Assembly: GCA_016874005.1 (NCBI GenBank)
Contig: VGVQ01000005.1
Span: 1 to 64,000, forward strand
Direction: 5' to 3'
Origin: Gemmatimonadota bacterium
Lineage (GTDB): Bacteria; Gemmatimonadota; Gemmatimonadetes; Gemmatimonadales; GWC2-71-9
Length of the DNA: 64,000 bases
The notes under the pieces are model-generated. The model worked only from the letters and a program-made list of their open reading frames with translations, was not told the DNA's origin and searched no databases. Shown one piece after another: positions 7,968-17,342 of this stretch. Position numbers and translations under genes: made by a program. Within the stretch, counting starts at the first letter, position 1. Each line of letters begins with the position of its first letter.

Positions 7968-9464
7968 TCCGGCTCGAGACGAAAGGAGTTCTCTGACGGC
8001 GGGCTTGAGCACCTTACCCATGGCGTTGCGGGGTAGGTCGTCGACCACCATGATGTCCCTGGGGACCTTGTACCGGGCCAGCCGTTCCTCGAGCCATTGC
8101 CGCAGCGGCTCGGGCTCCACGGACTCCGAGACCACGACGGCCGCGCCGATTCGTTCGCCCAAATCGGGGTCGGGACGACCGACGACGGCGCAGTCGATGA
8201 CGGCGGGGTGCTGCCGAAAGGTCTCTTCGATCTCGAGCGCCGAGATCTTGTACCCGGCCGACTTGATGATGTCGGTGCTCTGGCGTCCGAGGAGTCGCCA
8301 GTAGCCATCTTCCACCGCCGCGACGTCTCCGGTGGCGAACCAGCCGTCTCGAAACGCGGCCGCCGTCTCCCCCGGCCGGTTCCAGTACTCGAGAAACACC
8401 TGCGCCCCGCGGATCTGGATCTCGCCGGGGCCGCGATCCAGCGGGTAGCCGCTCTCATCGACCAATCGCGCCTGGACCCCCGGAAGCGGCTGGCCAACGG
8501 TGCCGGCACGCCGTTCGCCGGCGAGCGGATTGGCCAGGGCCATCCCGATCTCCGTCATCCCATATCGTTCGAGGAGTCGGTGACCGGTGAGGGCTTCCCA
8601 TCGTTCCAGAACGCTCACCGGCAAGGCCGCCGACCCCGAGCACATCAGGCGCGCGGCTCGGGCGCCCTGGCGCCATCGGTGGCGGTCGGTGTCGGACGCC
8701 GCATCATGGGCCGCGATCAAGCGGGCGTAGATCGTCGGGACGGCCGTGAAGAACGAGATCGCTCCCGACCCGAGCCGCTCCCAACAGCGGACCGGGTCGA
8801 AGGGATCGAGAAACTCGACGGCCGCACCGACCCACAGTGGACAGCAGAGCGCGTTGACGATCCCGTGGACGTGGTTGAGCGGAAGGACATGGAGACCGCG
8901 GTCGGGCGCCTGCCACGCCCATGCTTCGACCAGGGTGGTGATCTGGGCCTGGAGCATGCCGTGGGTGGTGACGACTCCCTTGGGACGGCCCGTCGTGCCG
9001 CTGGTGTACACCATCATGGCCCGTCGGTCCGCCCCGAGGATGGGCTCGATCCGTCGAGCGGCGGGCGCCGATATCTCGCTCGACACGATGGTGCTGATTC
9101 CGCGACTCTTGGCGATCGGGCCGATGCGCTCGGCGAACGCCGCGGTGGTGACGACGGCGATCGGGGCGGCATCGTCGAGGGTGTAGGCGATCTCGGCGGC
9201 GGGGTAGTTCGGCGCGATCGGCACCGCCACGGCCCCCGCCCGCCAGACCGCCCACTGGGTGGCGACGTGCTCGAACCCGGGCGGCACCAGAAAGGCCACC
9301 CGGGCTTCCTCGAGGTCCCCGGACGCCGGATCGAGCACCCTGGCGATCTGGGCCGAGCGGGCGAGGAGGTCTCGGTACCGATATTGGCCCGACCCGTCGA
9401 CGACGGCCAGGCGGTCGGCCGTCGCCCCGGCGCGATCGATCAGGGTGCTGATGGGGTTGGTCAC
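7965..9464 (-). CDS. Class I adenylate-forming acyl-CoA ligase, malonyl-CoA synthetase (MatB/ACSF3)-like
   Basis: The protein is 499 aa, starting at the GTG at 9464 because a GGAGG lies five bases upstream (CCTTGGAGGACCC then GTG). Core motifs: P-loop-type MMVYTSGTTGRPKGV (about 155-170), RYGMTEIGMALANPL, the switch GWFATGD, the hinge region KSAGYKISALEIEE and the C-terminal catalytic Lys in PRNAMGKVLKP. The run from MTEIGMALANPL to the VGQPLPGVQARLV segment closely resembles MatB and ACSF3, which make malonyl- or methylmalonyl-CoA from the free acid. This would detoxify or assimilate malonate. Specificity is inferred. It is first in a minus-strand run with DUF4105, membrane protein, phosphoesterase and S9 genes. 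Confidence 0.8.
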   Translation of the reverse strand: MTNPISTLIDRAGATADRLAVVDGSGQYRYRDLLARSAQIARVLDPASGDLEEARVAFLVPPGFEHVATQWAVWRAGAVAVPIAPNYPAAEIAYTLDDAAPIAVVTTAAFAERIGPIAKSRGISTIVSSEISAPAARRIEPILGADRRAMMVYTSGTTGRPKGVVTTHGMLQAQITTLVEAWAWQAPDRGLHVLPLNHVHGIVNALCCPLWVGAAVEFLDPFDPVRCWERLGSGAISFFTAVPTIYARLIAAHDAASDTDRHRWRQGARAARLMCSGSAALPVSVLERWEALTGHRLLERYGMTEIGMALANPLAGERRAGTVGQPLPGVQARLVDESGYPLDRGPGEIQIRGAQVFLEYWNRPGETAAAFRDGWFATGDVAAVEDGYWRLLGRQSTDIIKSAGYKISALEIEETFRQHPAVIDCAVVGRPDPDLGERIGAAVVVSESVEPEPLRQWLEERLARYKVPRDIMVVDDLPRNAMGKVLKPAVRELLSSRAG

Positions 9465-9530
9465 GGGTCCTCCAAGGTGATCGGGCGCACCGGACCTCCG
9501 CAACCCACTCGCAACGGCCGCAACATGGTG

Positions 9531-9536
9531 TAGATT
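9531..9536 (+). promoter_or_regulatory. TAGATT box upstream of the GNAT gene
   Basis: TAGATT followed by C lies 38 bases before the ATG at 9575, in the 110-base gap between the divergent ligase and GNAT genes. It is a candidate -10 element; I see no convincing -35 hexamer at the expected distance. Confidence 0.45.
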
Positions 9537-9574
9537 CAGTCACTGACTCCTCCGGACAGCGTGGCTTCGCGTCG

Positions 9575-10162
9575 ATGAACCCAACCCCGGTCGTCCTTTA
9601 CGGCGAGCAGGTCCGGCTGGAGCCGCTCGACCACGCCCATGCCGACCATCTGCTCGAAGAAGCGGGCGATGACGAGATCTGGCGCTACATGCCGATCCCC
9701 CGGCCGATGACTCGATCTGACGTCATCGGGATGATCGACAAGGCATGGAAGGCGGCGGCCGAAGGACTCGAGGTCCCGTTTGCCATCATCTCGGACAAGA
9801 CCGATCGGGCCGTTGGCTCGACTCGGTTCATCGACATCCATCGTCCCGACCGGCGCCTCGAGATCGGTTGGACCTGGCTTGGGGTCGGCTCCCAGCGGAC
9901 GGCGATCAATACCGAGACCAAGCTGCTGCTGCTCCGGCACGCCTTCGAGGACCTCGGCGCCCTTCGGGTCCAGCTCAAGACCGATGGCCGCAACGAGCGG
10001 TCGCTGCGGGCCATCGAGCGGATCGGGGCGGTGAAGGAAGGGGTGCTTCGAAAGAGCCGCTTGACCTGGGACGGGGTGTTCCGGGACACGGTGTACTACA
10101 GCGTCCTCGACACCGAGTGGCCGGCGGTGAAGGCGCGCCTCGGAGGGTTGCTGGAGCGGTAG
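9575..10162 (+). CDS. GNAT N-acetyltransferase, RimJ/RimL-like
   Basis: This 195-aa protein has the RimJ/RimL layout: an N-terminal strand (VRLEPLDHAHADHL), DDEIWRYMP, then SRFIDI-like beta-strands (VGSTRFIDIHRPDRRLEIGWTW), an acetyl-CoA-binding helix region (INTETKLLLLRHAFEDL) and the ERIGAVKEGVLRK C-terminal segment. The family acetylates protein N-termini, amino acids or small amines using acetyl-CoA. The substrate cannot be deduced. It is divergent from the acyl-CoA ligase gene and eight bases upstream of the sirtuin gene, so acetylation and deacylation functions are co-transcribed. The pairing invites, but does not prove, a substrate relationship. Confidence 0.85.
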   Translation: MNPTPVVLYGEQVRLEPLDHAHADHLLEEAGDDEIWRYMPIPRPMTRSDVIGMIDKAWKAAAEGLEVPFAIISDKTDRAVGSTRFIDIHRPDRRLEIGWTWLGVGSQRTAINTETKLLLLRHAFEDLGALRVQLKTDGRNERSLRAIERIGAVKEGVLRKSRLTWDGVFRDTVYYSVLDTEWPAVKARLGGLLER

Positions 10163-10170
10163 TTTTCCGG

Positions 10171-10923
10171 ATGATCCCTACCCAGTTGATCGACATCCTG
10201 CGTGAGGCCTCGCACGTCGCGGTGCTCACGGGGGCCGGCGTGTCCGCCGAAAGCGGGATTCCGACCTTTCGTGATGCGCTGACGGGTCTGTGGGCGAACT
10301 ACCGGCCCGAGGAGCTGGCTACGGAGGCCGGGTTCCGGCGGGACCCGGAACTGGTCTGGAACTGGTACCGAATGCGCCGCCAGGCGATCGCGGCGACAGA
10401 GCCCAACGCCGGCCATCTGGCGCTCGCTCGGCTCGGCGGGCTGGTGACGACGACGCTCATTACCCAGAACGTCGACGGGCTCCATGCCCGGGCCGGAAGC
10501 CCCGACCCGATCGAGCTTCACGGCAATATCACGCGGGTCAAATGCGCGGATTGCGGCATCCCGGTCGACCCCGCCCCGGACCAGGAGCGGGTGCCTCGCT
10601 GCTCCGGATGCGGTGGGTTGATCCGGCCCGACGTGGTCTGGTTCGGTGAGCTACTTCCCGCGGGGGCGCTCGAACGAGCTCGAGCCGCCGCCTTGGATTG
10701 CGATTTGTTTCTCTCGGTGGGCACCTCGAACCTGGTGGAACCGGCCGCCTCGCTCCCGTGGATGGCGGGCCGCCGGGGAACCCCGGTGATCGTGATCAAC
10801 ACGAGCGACGAAGGGCAGCGCACCGGGCCCTCCATCCGCCATCTGATCGGGCCGTCGGCGACGCTGTTACCGGCCTTGATCGGCGCGGCGTGGCCCGCCG
10901 CTCGAGGCGGCCTGCCCGGGTAG
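10171..10923 (+). CDS. cobB: Sir2-family NAD-dependent protein deacylase (class III, CobB/SIRT5-like)
   Basis: The protein is 250 aa. The NAD-binding motif GAGVSAESGIPTFRD (about 21-35), TQNVDGLHARAG and the catalytic His in ELHGNI are intact. The structural zinc site is present as two C-x2-C pairs (CADC and CSGC). Residues WYRMRR carry the Tyr-x-x-Arg pair that, in CobB and SIRT5, favours acidic acyl groups such as succinyl and malonyl. It therefore probably removes acetyl or acidic acyl groups from lysines, cleaving NAD. A malonyl-CoA-synthetase-like gene lies just across the divergent gap, which would fit a role in reversing lysine malonylation; that link is inference. The stop codon is part of the TAGATT box before the next gene. 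Confidence 0.93.
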   Translation: MIPTQLIDILREASHVAVLTGAGVSAESGIPTFRDALTGLWANYRPEELATEAGFRRDPELVWNWYRMRRQAIAATEPNAGHLALARLGGLVTTTLITQNVDGLHARAGSPDPIELHGNITRVKCADCGIPVDPAPDQERVPRCSGCGGLIRPDVVWFGELLPAGALERARAAALDCDLFLSVGTSNLVEPAASLPWMAGRRGTPVIVINTSDEGQRTGPSIRHLIGPSATLLPALIGAAWPAARGGLPG

Positions 10924-10926
10924 ATT
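10921..10926 (+). promoter_or_regulatory. TAGATT box five bases before the ptrB start
   Basis: TAGATT overlaps the sirtuin stop codon (10921-10923) and is followed by five bases (GCGGC) and the ATG at 10932. There is no room for a Shine-Dalgarno, so a transcript from this box would be leaderless or nearly so. Confidence 0.55.
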
Positions 10927-10931
10927 GCGGC

Positions 10932-12971
10932 ATGCATCAACCACCGATCGCCGCGCGGCGTCCCCATCGCGTGGTCTTTCATGGCGAACAACTCGAAGAC
11001 GACTACCACTGGTTGCGGGACCGGTCCGATGCCGCCGTGGCCCGGTACCTCGAGGGGGAAAACGCCTACGCCGAGGGAGTGCTGGCCCCGCTGGCGGCGC
11101 TCGAAGCCGATCTGTACCGGGAAATGCTCGGTCGGATCCAGCAGACGGACTTGACCGTTCCCTACCGCCGGGGGGAGTACTGGTACTATCAGCGCACCGA
11201 GGAAGGCAAACAGTACCCGATCTACTGCCGCAAACGAGGTTCCCTCGACGGGACGGCCGAGGAGATCCTGGTCGACCTGAACCTCGAGGCGGTGGGTCAC
11301 TCCTTCTGCGGTCTCGGGGCCTTGACGGTGAGCCCGGACGGAAGCCGACTCGCCTACTCCATCGACCACACCGGCTTCCGCGAGTATACCCTGCGGGTCA
11401 TCCGTCTCGCGGACCGAGTCGCGCTCACCGCCCCGATCGAGCAGAGCGGCTCGGCGGCCTGGGCGGCCGACAACGAGACGCTCTTCTACACCCTCCAGAA
11501 TGCCGCCAAACGAGACGACCGGTTGCTCCGACTGCGGCTCGGCTCCGAGCCCGAGCTGGTCTTCGAGGAGCCCGACGAACGGTTCCGGGTCTGGGTCACC
11601 GAAACGAGGAGCCGTCGCTATCTGGTGGCCTACTGCGCCAGCCATCTCACGACCGATGCCTGGGTGCTCCGATCGGATCGGCCCGCCGACCGATGGGAGA
11701 CCTTGATCCCGAGGATCCACGATCGCGAGTATGACCTCGACGACTCCGGCGACGGGTTCCTGGTTCGGATCAACGACCGGGGCCGCAACTTTCGGGTGGT
11801 GCGGATCGAGCGGCCGGGAGCGCCGGAGACCGAGTGGACCGAGATTGTCCCTCACCGAGACGACCGCATCATCGAGGGCGTCGAGTGTTTCGAGCGATTT
11901 CGGGTCACCTGGCTTCGGATCGGCGGCCTTCCCCGGGCCACGATCACCTTGGCTGGCGGTGCTGCGGAGACCGAGATCGGGTTTCCCGAGGCGGTTTACG
12001 ACGCCCGACCGGGCGTCAACCCGGAGTGGACCACCGAGACCTATCGCTATCAATACGAGTCGTTCGTCACCCCGACGTCGGTCTACCAGCGCGAGGTGGC
12101 GACCGGCGAGACCCGGCTCCTCAAGCAGAAAACCGTCCTCGGCGGCTACGACCCCGCTCGGTACCGGAGCGAGCGGCTCGAGTTCCGGGCGGCCGACGGG
12201 ACTGCCGTGCCGGTCTCGCTGGTCCGGCTGGCCGACGCGCCGGCCTCGACCCCGGTGTACCTGACCGGCTACGGGGCCTACGGGATCTCCTATCCGATCG
12301 GCTTCAGCTCGAATCGGTTTTCGCTGATCGATCGGGGGGTGACCTTCGCGGTGGCCCACGTCAGGGGCGGTGGCGAGTTAGGGCGATCGTGGCACGACGC
12401 CGGGCGAATGGACCGCAAGGAGACCACCTTTGCGGACTTCGTCGCGGTGGCCGACGGGTTGATCGCGGCCGGCCGGACCAGCGCCGACCGGTTGGTGATC
12501 GAGGGGGGCAGCGCGGGCGGGCTGTTGATCGGCGCCGTGCTCAACGCCCGACCCGATCTCGCCGCGGCGGCGATTCTGCAAGTTCCCTTCGTCGACGTGC
12601 TCAACACCATGGCCGACCCGACTTTGCCGCTGACGGTCGGAGAGTACGAGGAGTGGGGCAATCCGACCATCGCCGAGCAATACCGGTGGATGCGGGCCTA
12701 CTGCCCGTACACCAACCTCCGCCGAGGCGACCTGCCGGCCCTGTTGGTGCGCGGGTCGCTCAACGACAGCCAGGTCATGTACTGGGAACCGGCCAAGTAC
12801 GTGGCCCGGCTCCGGACCATCTGGGATACCGATCGCCCGCTGCTGCTGATCACCAACCTCGGTGCCGGGCACGGTGGCGCCTCGGGGCGGTACGATCGGT
12901 TGAAGGAGATCGCCGTGGATTACGCGTTCGTGCTCTGGCGATTGGGCCTCGCGAGCGGAACGCCCGCCTGA
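10932..12971 (+). CDS. ptrB: Oligopeptidase B (S9A prolyl oligopeptidase family)
   Basis: This 679-aa cytosolic enzyme has no signal peptide. The N-terminal segment DYHWLRDRSDAAVARYLEGE (about 23-42) and a seven-bladed propeller (about 70-400) precede the hydrolase domain. That domain has YGAYGIS, HVRGGGELGRSWH, nucleophile GGSAGG (Ser about 533), Asp in GSLNDSQVMYWEP and His in GAGHGG. The EYEEWGNP and YCPYTNL segments are typical of oligopeptidase B, which cleaves short peptides after Arg or Lys. The complete triad contrasts with the two S9 genes at 1972-5873. It probably uses a leaderless start just after the sirtuin gene. Confidence 0.93.
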   Translation: MHQPPIAARRPHRVVFHGEQLEDDYHWLRDRSDAAVARYLEGENAYAEGVLAPLAALEADLYREMLGRIQQTDLTVPYRRGEYWYYQRTEEGKQYPIYCRKRGSLDGTAEEILVDLNLEAVGHSFCGLGALTVSPDGSRLAYSIDHTGFREYTLRVIRLADRVALTAPIEQSGSAAWAADNETLFYTLQNAAKRDDRLLRLRLGSEPELVFEEPDERFRVWVTETRSRRYLVAYCASHLTTDAWVLRSDRPADRWETLIPRIHDREYDLDDSGDGFLVRINDRGRNFRVVRIERPGAPETEWTEIVPHRDDRIIEGVECFERFRVTWLRIGGLPRATITLAGGAAETEIGFPEAVYDARPGVNPEWTTETYRYQYESFVTPTSVYQREVATGETRLLKQKTVLGGYDPARYRSERLEFRAADGTAVPVSLVRLADAPASTPVYLTGYGAYGISYPIGFSSNRFSLIDRGVTFAVAHVRGGGELGRSWHDAGRMDRKETTFADFVAVADGLIAAGRTSADRLVIEGGSAGGLLIGAVLNARPDLAAAAILQVPFVDVLNTMADPTLPLTVGEYEEWGNPTIAEQYRWMRAYCPYTNLRRGDLPALLVRGSLNDSQVMYWEPAKYVARLRTIWDTDRPLLLITNLGAGHGGASGRYDRLKEIAVDYAFVLWRLGLASGTPA

Positions 12972-13087
12972 GCGCGTCGTCGCTCGGCGTTTCGGCTCCG
13001 AGCTACATTCTCGGGCGAGCGATCCACGGCATCGTCGCCACCGTCGATCCGATCGTCGGGTTGGCCGGCTAACGCGAAGGAGCCCCC

Positions 13088-13954
13088 GTGCTGCAACCGC
13101 TGTTCTACCTCCAGGTCATCCTGGCTCTGTTCACCTTGGCGCTGGTGGTGACCTGGATTCGAATCGGGCGCCCCGCGGGCGACGAGGATCGCGGCTGGCC
13201 GCGTCCGGCGCACCTCGGAGTCGGATTCGTCACCAACTTCTTCGACACCCTCGGGATCGGGTCGTTCGCCCCCACCACCGCGATGTACCGATTGTTCAAG
13301 CTGGTGCCGGATGAGCGGATCCCGGGCACGTTGAACGTCGGTCATGCCTTGGCCACGATCCTCCAGGCGTTCATCTACACCAGGCTCATCGAGGTGGAGT
13401 TTCGAACCCTGGCGACCCTGATCGCCGCCTCGGTCATCGGCGCGTGGCTTGGCGCCGGGATCGTGGCCCAGTGGCCTCGGCGCCGGATCCAGATCGGGAT
13501 GGGTGCCGCCCTGCTGGTCGCCGCCCTGCTGTTCACCTTGACCAATCTGGGGGTGGTGGCCGGAGGCGGCGAGGCGATCGGCCTGACCGGGTCCAAGCTC
13601 GCCCTCGCCGCGGCCGGCAATTTCGGGCTCGGCGCCTTGATGACGCTCGGCATCGGGCTCTACGGTCCCTCGCTGATCATGATCAGCCTGCTCGGGATGG
13701 ACCCCAGGGTTGCCTTCCCGATCATGATGGGCTCCTGCGCCTTCCTGATGGTGGTGGCGGGGATCCGATTCCTCAAGGCCGGCGCCTACCGCCAGCGGCC
13801 TGCCCTGGGGCTGGCCATCGGTGGGCTGCCGGCCGTGCTGATCGCGGCTTTCATCGTCAAATCACTCTCCTTGACCACGATCCGCTGGTTGGTGGTCGTG
13901 GTGGTGTTGTACACCGCCGTGACCATGCTGCGGTCGGCGGCGCGCCGAGCCTGA
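13088..13954 (+). CDS. TauE/SafE-type membrane transporter
   Basis: This 288-aa polytopic protein starts at a GTG preceded by GAAGGAG at seven-base spacing. It has about eight hydrophobic segments in two repeated halves. TNFFDTLGIGSFAPTTA early in the first half and the mirrored FGLGALMTLGIGLYGPSL in the second are the duplicated signature of the TauE/SafE (sulfite exporter) family. The family moves small anions such as sulfite, sulfoacetate or other organic acids out of cells. The cargo here is unknown. A possible TACATT box lies about 80 bases upstream, and the GH38 gene follows after four bases, suggesting co-transcription. Confidence 0.88.
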   Translation: MLQPLFYLQVILALFTLALVVTWIRIGRPAGDEDRGWPRPAHLGVGFVTNFFDTLGIGSFAPTTAMYRLFKLVPDERIPGTLNVGHALATILQAFIYTRLIEVEFRTLATLIAASVIGAWLGAGIVAQWPRRRIQIGMGAALLVAALLFTLTNLGVVAGGGEAIGLTGSKLALAAAGNFGLGALMTLGIGLYGPSLIMISLLGMDPRVAFPIMMGSCAFLMVVAGIRFLKAGAYRQRPALGLAIGGLPAVLIAAFIVKSLSLTTIRWLVVVVVLYTAVTMLRSAARRA

Positions 13955-13958
13955 GCGG

Positions 13959-16568
13959 ATGACGCTGGTCGTCCATCTCATCCCCCATACCCACTGGGAT
14001 CGCGAGTGGTACCTCACCGCGGCCCAGTTCGGGGCGCGGCTCGCCCCGGCCCTCGACGCGGTGGTCGATCTGCTGGAGCGGCAGCCCTCACTCCGCTTCC
14101 ACCTCGACGGCCAGGCGGTGCTGGTCGAGGACTATCTCGCCCGGCGCCCCGACGCACGAGTCCGTCTCGATCGCTTGGTCCAAGCTGGGCGGCTCGTGGT
14201 CGGGCCGTGGTACGTCCTCGCCGACGGCCTGATCCCATCGGGGGAGGCCGCGATCCGCAATCTGCTGCTGGGCAGGGATGTGGCGGCCCAGCACGGCGGG
14301 GCCGGCAAAGTGCTCTACAGTCCCGACGCGTTCGGCCAGCCAGGCACCGGTCCGCTCCTCGCGGCGGAAGCGGGACTGGTCGCCGGCGTGGTGTGGCGTG
14401 GCCTCGACCCAGCTCGGATCGGCCGGCGCGACCTGTTCTGGTGGCAGAGCGGCGAGCGCCGCCTCTTGACCCTCCACCTTCCCGCTCCGGGGTACGAATT
14501 CGGCGCCGACTTGGTCGCCGAGCCCGAACGGCTCGAGCAAACCTGGACCACGATCCGAACTGGCCTGGTCGAACGAGCGGTGTCGCATCACGTCGCGGTG
14601 CCGATCGGAGCGGATCATCACGCCCCAAGCGACCGGTTGGCGGACTTGGCGGAGCGGCTCGCTTCGATCGATCGCGGCAGCGAATTCCGGTACAGCACCT
14701 TCGAGGAGTACTTCGTGGCAGCGAGCGCGAGCATCGACGGGGCCGCCCCAACGTTCGAGGGCGAGTTGCGGCGATCCGGCGGTCACGCCTGGGCTCTCCA
14801 AGGCACCTTTGCCACCCGGTCCCGACTCAAACGCCAATACGGTGCCGCCGAGTTGACCCTGGCGCGGATCGCCGAGCCCGCGGTCGCCATCGCGAAGCTC
14901 GACCCGGGCACCCTCAGGGACGCCTGGCGCAGGCTGGTTCGAGCCCAGTTCCACGATACCCTCGCCGGGACGTGCTCGGATCCGGTTGCCCGAGAGCAGG
15001 CGGTTCGGGTGGCCGCGGTTCGCGCAGCCGCGGCGTCGGAGTTCGACCGCGGCGTGGCGCGGCTGATCGGCCACGACCCCGACGCCGTTCGAGAGCGGAC
15101 CGACCAGTCGCAGCCCCGGCTCGTGGTCTGGAATCCGGTGGCGAGAGCCCGTGGCGGCGTGACGGTGGTCGAGAGCACCTGGTTCGTTGCCGACGAGCTG
15201 GTCGGCCCCCCGGGAGGAAGGATCGCCCGGACCGGTCCTGGCGCGAAGGCGTGCGCCATTCGCGCCGGCTCTGGTGCCGCGCCGCTGGCGCTGCAGACCC
15301 TGGCCGTTCGCCGGGGACGCGAGCGGGTCGACGCCTCGAGGCACTACCCCGATCTCGACGCGGTCGACCGGGCCCATCTGGCTGTCGCGCTCGACCCGGT
15401 ACCCGGGCTTTCGGCCACGATCTACCGCATCACCGAGCCGGACGAGTCTCCGGCCGAGCCCGCCGATCCGGTCGTGGTACGGGGGCGGTCGGTGAGCAAC
15501 GGCCGGATCGGGTTCGAGGTCGACCGCCGGGGCCGGCTCGGCCTGCACGATCGGCATCGCGAGGTTCGCTACCACAATCTTGGAGCGCTCGAATGGACCG
15601 CCGATCGGGGTGACTGTTACACTCCCGAGCCCGGGCCCGCTCGCGGGTCGCTTTGGGTTGGTCCGATCGCCGCCATCGCCGCCGGCCCCCTGGTCGGCGC
15701 GCTCGCCTGGGAGTGGCGCCTCTCCGATGGGCCGGAGTCGATCGTGGGCCGAACCACGCTATCCCTCACGTCCGACAGTGACATCGGGAGGGTCCGGATC
15801 GTCCTCGAAAACCAGGCCAGCCAGCACCGGCTCAGGTGGAGTGCGCCCATCGGCGTTCGCGGCGAAGTGCTGGTAGGCGCTCCCCACGGGGTCGAACGCC
15901 GCCCGCCGGGTCGGCTCGACTCGAGTTGGCCCGGCGAGGTCGGCCTTCCGACCGGTCCCGGTCACCGGTTCGCGGCTGTCGCGGAGGGCGGTCGCGGGTT
16001 GGCGCTGTTGCTGCCCGGCTTCTTCGAATACCAGTGGACCGAAACCGGCACGCTCGCGGTGACACTGCTGAGAGCGGTAGGCGATCTCTCGCGCAACGAC
16101 CTGTCGACCCGCCGGGGGCATGCCGGTTGGGTCACCCCGACGCCGGAAGCCCAGGAACCGGGACGGCACGTCATCGAGCTGGCGCTCAAGCCGGTCGACC
16201 CGAGTGTTCTGGGAACGCCCGCCGCGCTGATCGAGGCGTGGGAGGACGCCTTTCTGCCGCCGATTCCGCTCTGGTACCGCCAGTCGCTGCCGTTGGTCGG
16301 AGGCGGCGGCTTCGAGCTCGCCGGACCGGGGTTGGTGCTGGAGGCGGTCGTCCCAGCTCGCGAGCGCCAGGCCCTGGTCATCCGCGTGCTCAATGTCTCG
16401 GCGCAGCCCGTCGAGGGAACCTGGCGGTGTCCCTGGCCGGTGGCGGAAGCGGTCCGGGTGCGGGGAGACGGAACCCCGCTCGGTCCCGTGCTGGTCCAGG
16501 GCCGGTCAGTGGGCTTCCGAGCGCAGCCGGGAGAGTTGGTGTCGGTCGAGATCGTTCCCCTGACCTAG
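13959..16568 (+). CDS. Glycoside hydrolase family 38 alpha-mannosidase
   Basis: The protein is 869 aa, close to bacterial mannosidases such as MngB. The N-terminal HTHWDREWY (about 10-18) is the GH38 hallmark and supplies zinc ligands. SPDAFGQPGTGPLL (about 118-131) carries the expected nucleophile Asp, and IGADHHAPSD adds His ligands. A helical bundle with QFHDTLAGTCSDPVAREQ (about 330) and a long beta-rich C-terminal region follow. There is no signal peptide, so it probably acts on imported mannosides or mannosyl intermediates in the cytoplasm. It marks the start of the sugar locus. Its last 63 bases overlap the convergent permease gene's 3' end. Confidence 0.93.
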   Translation: MTLVVHLIPHTHWDREWYLTAAQFGARLAPALDAVVDLLERQPSLRFHLDGQAVLVEDYLARRPDARVRLDRLVQAGRLVVGPWYVLADGLIPSGEAAIRNLLLGRDVAAQHGGAGKVLYSPDAFGQPGTGPLLAAEAGLVAGVVWRGLDPARIGRRDLFWWQSGERRLLTLHLPAPGYEFGADLVAEPERLEQTWTTIRTGLVERAVSHHVAVPIGADHHAPSDRLADLAERLASIDRGSEFRYSTFEEYFVAASASIDGAAPTFEGELRRSGGHAWALQGTFATRSRLKRQYGAAELTLARIAEPAVAIAKLDPGTLRDAWRRLVRAQFHDTLAGTCSDPVAREQAVRVAAVRAAAASEFDRGVARLIGHDPDAVRERTDQSQPRLVVWNPVARARGGVTVVESTWFVADELVGPPGGRIARTGPGAKACAIRAGSGAAPLALQTLAVRRGRERVDASRHYPDLDAVDRAHLAVALDPVPGLSATIYRITEPDESPAEPADPVVVRGRSVSNGRIGFEVDRRGRLGLHDRHREVRYHNLGALEWTADRGDCYTPEPGPARGSLWVGPIAAIAAGPLVGALAWEWRLSDGPESIVGRTTLSLTSDSDIGRVRIVLENQASQHRLRWSAPIGVRGEVLVGAPHGVERRPPGRLDSSWPGEVGLPTGPGHRFAAVAEGGRGLALLLPGFFEYQWTETGTLAVTLLRAVGDLSRNDLSTRRGHAGWVTPTPEAQEPGRHVIELALKPVDPSVLGTPAALIEAWEDAFLPPIPLWYRQSLPLVGGGGFELAGPGLVLEAVVPARERQALVIRVLNVSAQPVEGTWRCPWPVAEAVRVRGDGTPLGPVLVQGRSVGFRAQPGELVSVEIVPLT

Positions 16569-17342
16569 GCCGTCGGCGATCATGCTGCAGGCCAGCACCA
16601 GGATGACGAGCGCGATTCCGGGAGCGAGTCCTACCCAGGGCGCGTTGACGATCGTCTCGCGTCCCGAGGCGATCAAGGCGCCCCACGACGGCGTCGGGGG
16701 TTGCACCCCGAGCCCCAGGAACGACAACCCCGCCTCCAGGGTGATCGCCTGGCCCACCCCGAGCGCCGCGGCCGCGAGGACGGTGGTGCCGATGTTGGGG
16801 AGGATGTGCCGGACGACGGTGTGGCGGCGGCCGCCGCCTAACGCCTGCGCGGCGCCGACGTAGGGACGGCCCAGCTGGGCCGCCGACTCGGCGTAGACCA
16901 GACGGGCCAGCGGCATCCATCCCGTCAAGCCGAGGGTCGCGATCACCAGGCCGGCGCTGGGCTGCCAGAGGGCGGCCAGGAGCAACAGCAGGACCACCCG
17001 CGGCAAGGCCAGCGCGAAATCGGTGATCCCGAGCAACGCCGCGCGGACTCGGGGCCCGAGGATCGCGGCACTGGTCCCGACCACCACACCCATGGCCAAG
17101 GAGACGACCGTGGCGAGGAGCGCGACCGCCAGCGACACTCGCGCCCCGTGGAGCAGGCGGCTCAAGACATCCCGGCCCAGCCGATCGGTACCGAGGAGGT
17201 GGAGCACCCCGGCATCGTCCACCGCACCGGGCGGAAGGAACCGGGTCAGGACCACGTCGGTCCCGTCGAGGCTGGCCGCCGGGGCGGCCAGCGCCAAGGC
17301 CGCGAAACCCACCACGATCCCGGCGCCGAGTTTCGCCCTCAT
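16506..17342 (-). CDS. ABC transporter permease, oligopeptide/DppC type
   Basis: This 278-aa permease has about six transmembrane segments and the DppC/OppC signature: HLLGTDRLGRDVLSRLL near the N-terminus, and a C-terminal EAGLSFLGLGVQPPTPSWG. The binding-protein-dependent transport loop GAAQALGGGRRHTVVRHILPN (about 160-180) would contact the ATPase. Such permeases import peptides, nickel or oligosaccharides, and in glycan loci often carry disaccharides. The ATPase genes are not in this neighbourhood and must be encoded elsewhere or shared. The start overlaps the dppB-like stop by ATGA. The 3' end overlaps the GH38 gene convergently by 63 bases. Confidence 0.9.
   Translation of the reverse strand: MRAKLGAGIVVGFAALALAAPAASLDGTDVVLTRFLPPGAVDDAGVLHLLGTDRLGRDVLSRLLHGARVSLAVALLATVVSLAMGVVVGTSAAILGPRVRAALLGITDFALALPRVVLLLLLAALWQPSAGLVIATLGLTGWMPLARLVYAESAAQLGRPYVGAAQALGGGRRHTVVRHILPNIGTTVLAAAALGVGQAITLEAGLSFLGLGVQPPTPSWGALIASGRETIVNAPWVGLAPGIALVILVLACSMIADGLGQGNDLDRHQLSRLRSEAH

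Noticed and set aside
16506-16568. Convergent overlap of the GH38 and permease genes as a possible toxin or regulatory ORF
   Set aside because: Both proteins keep normal C-termini; the overlap is simply compact packing.
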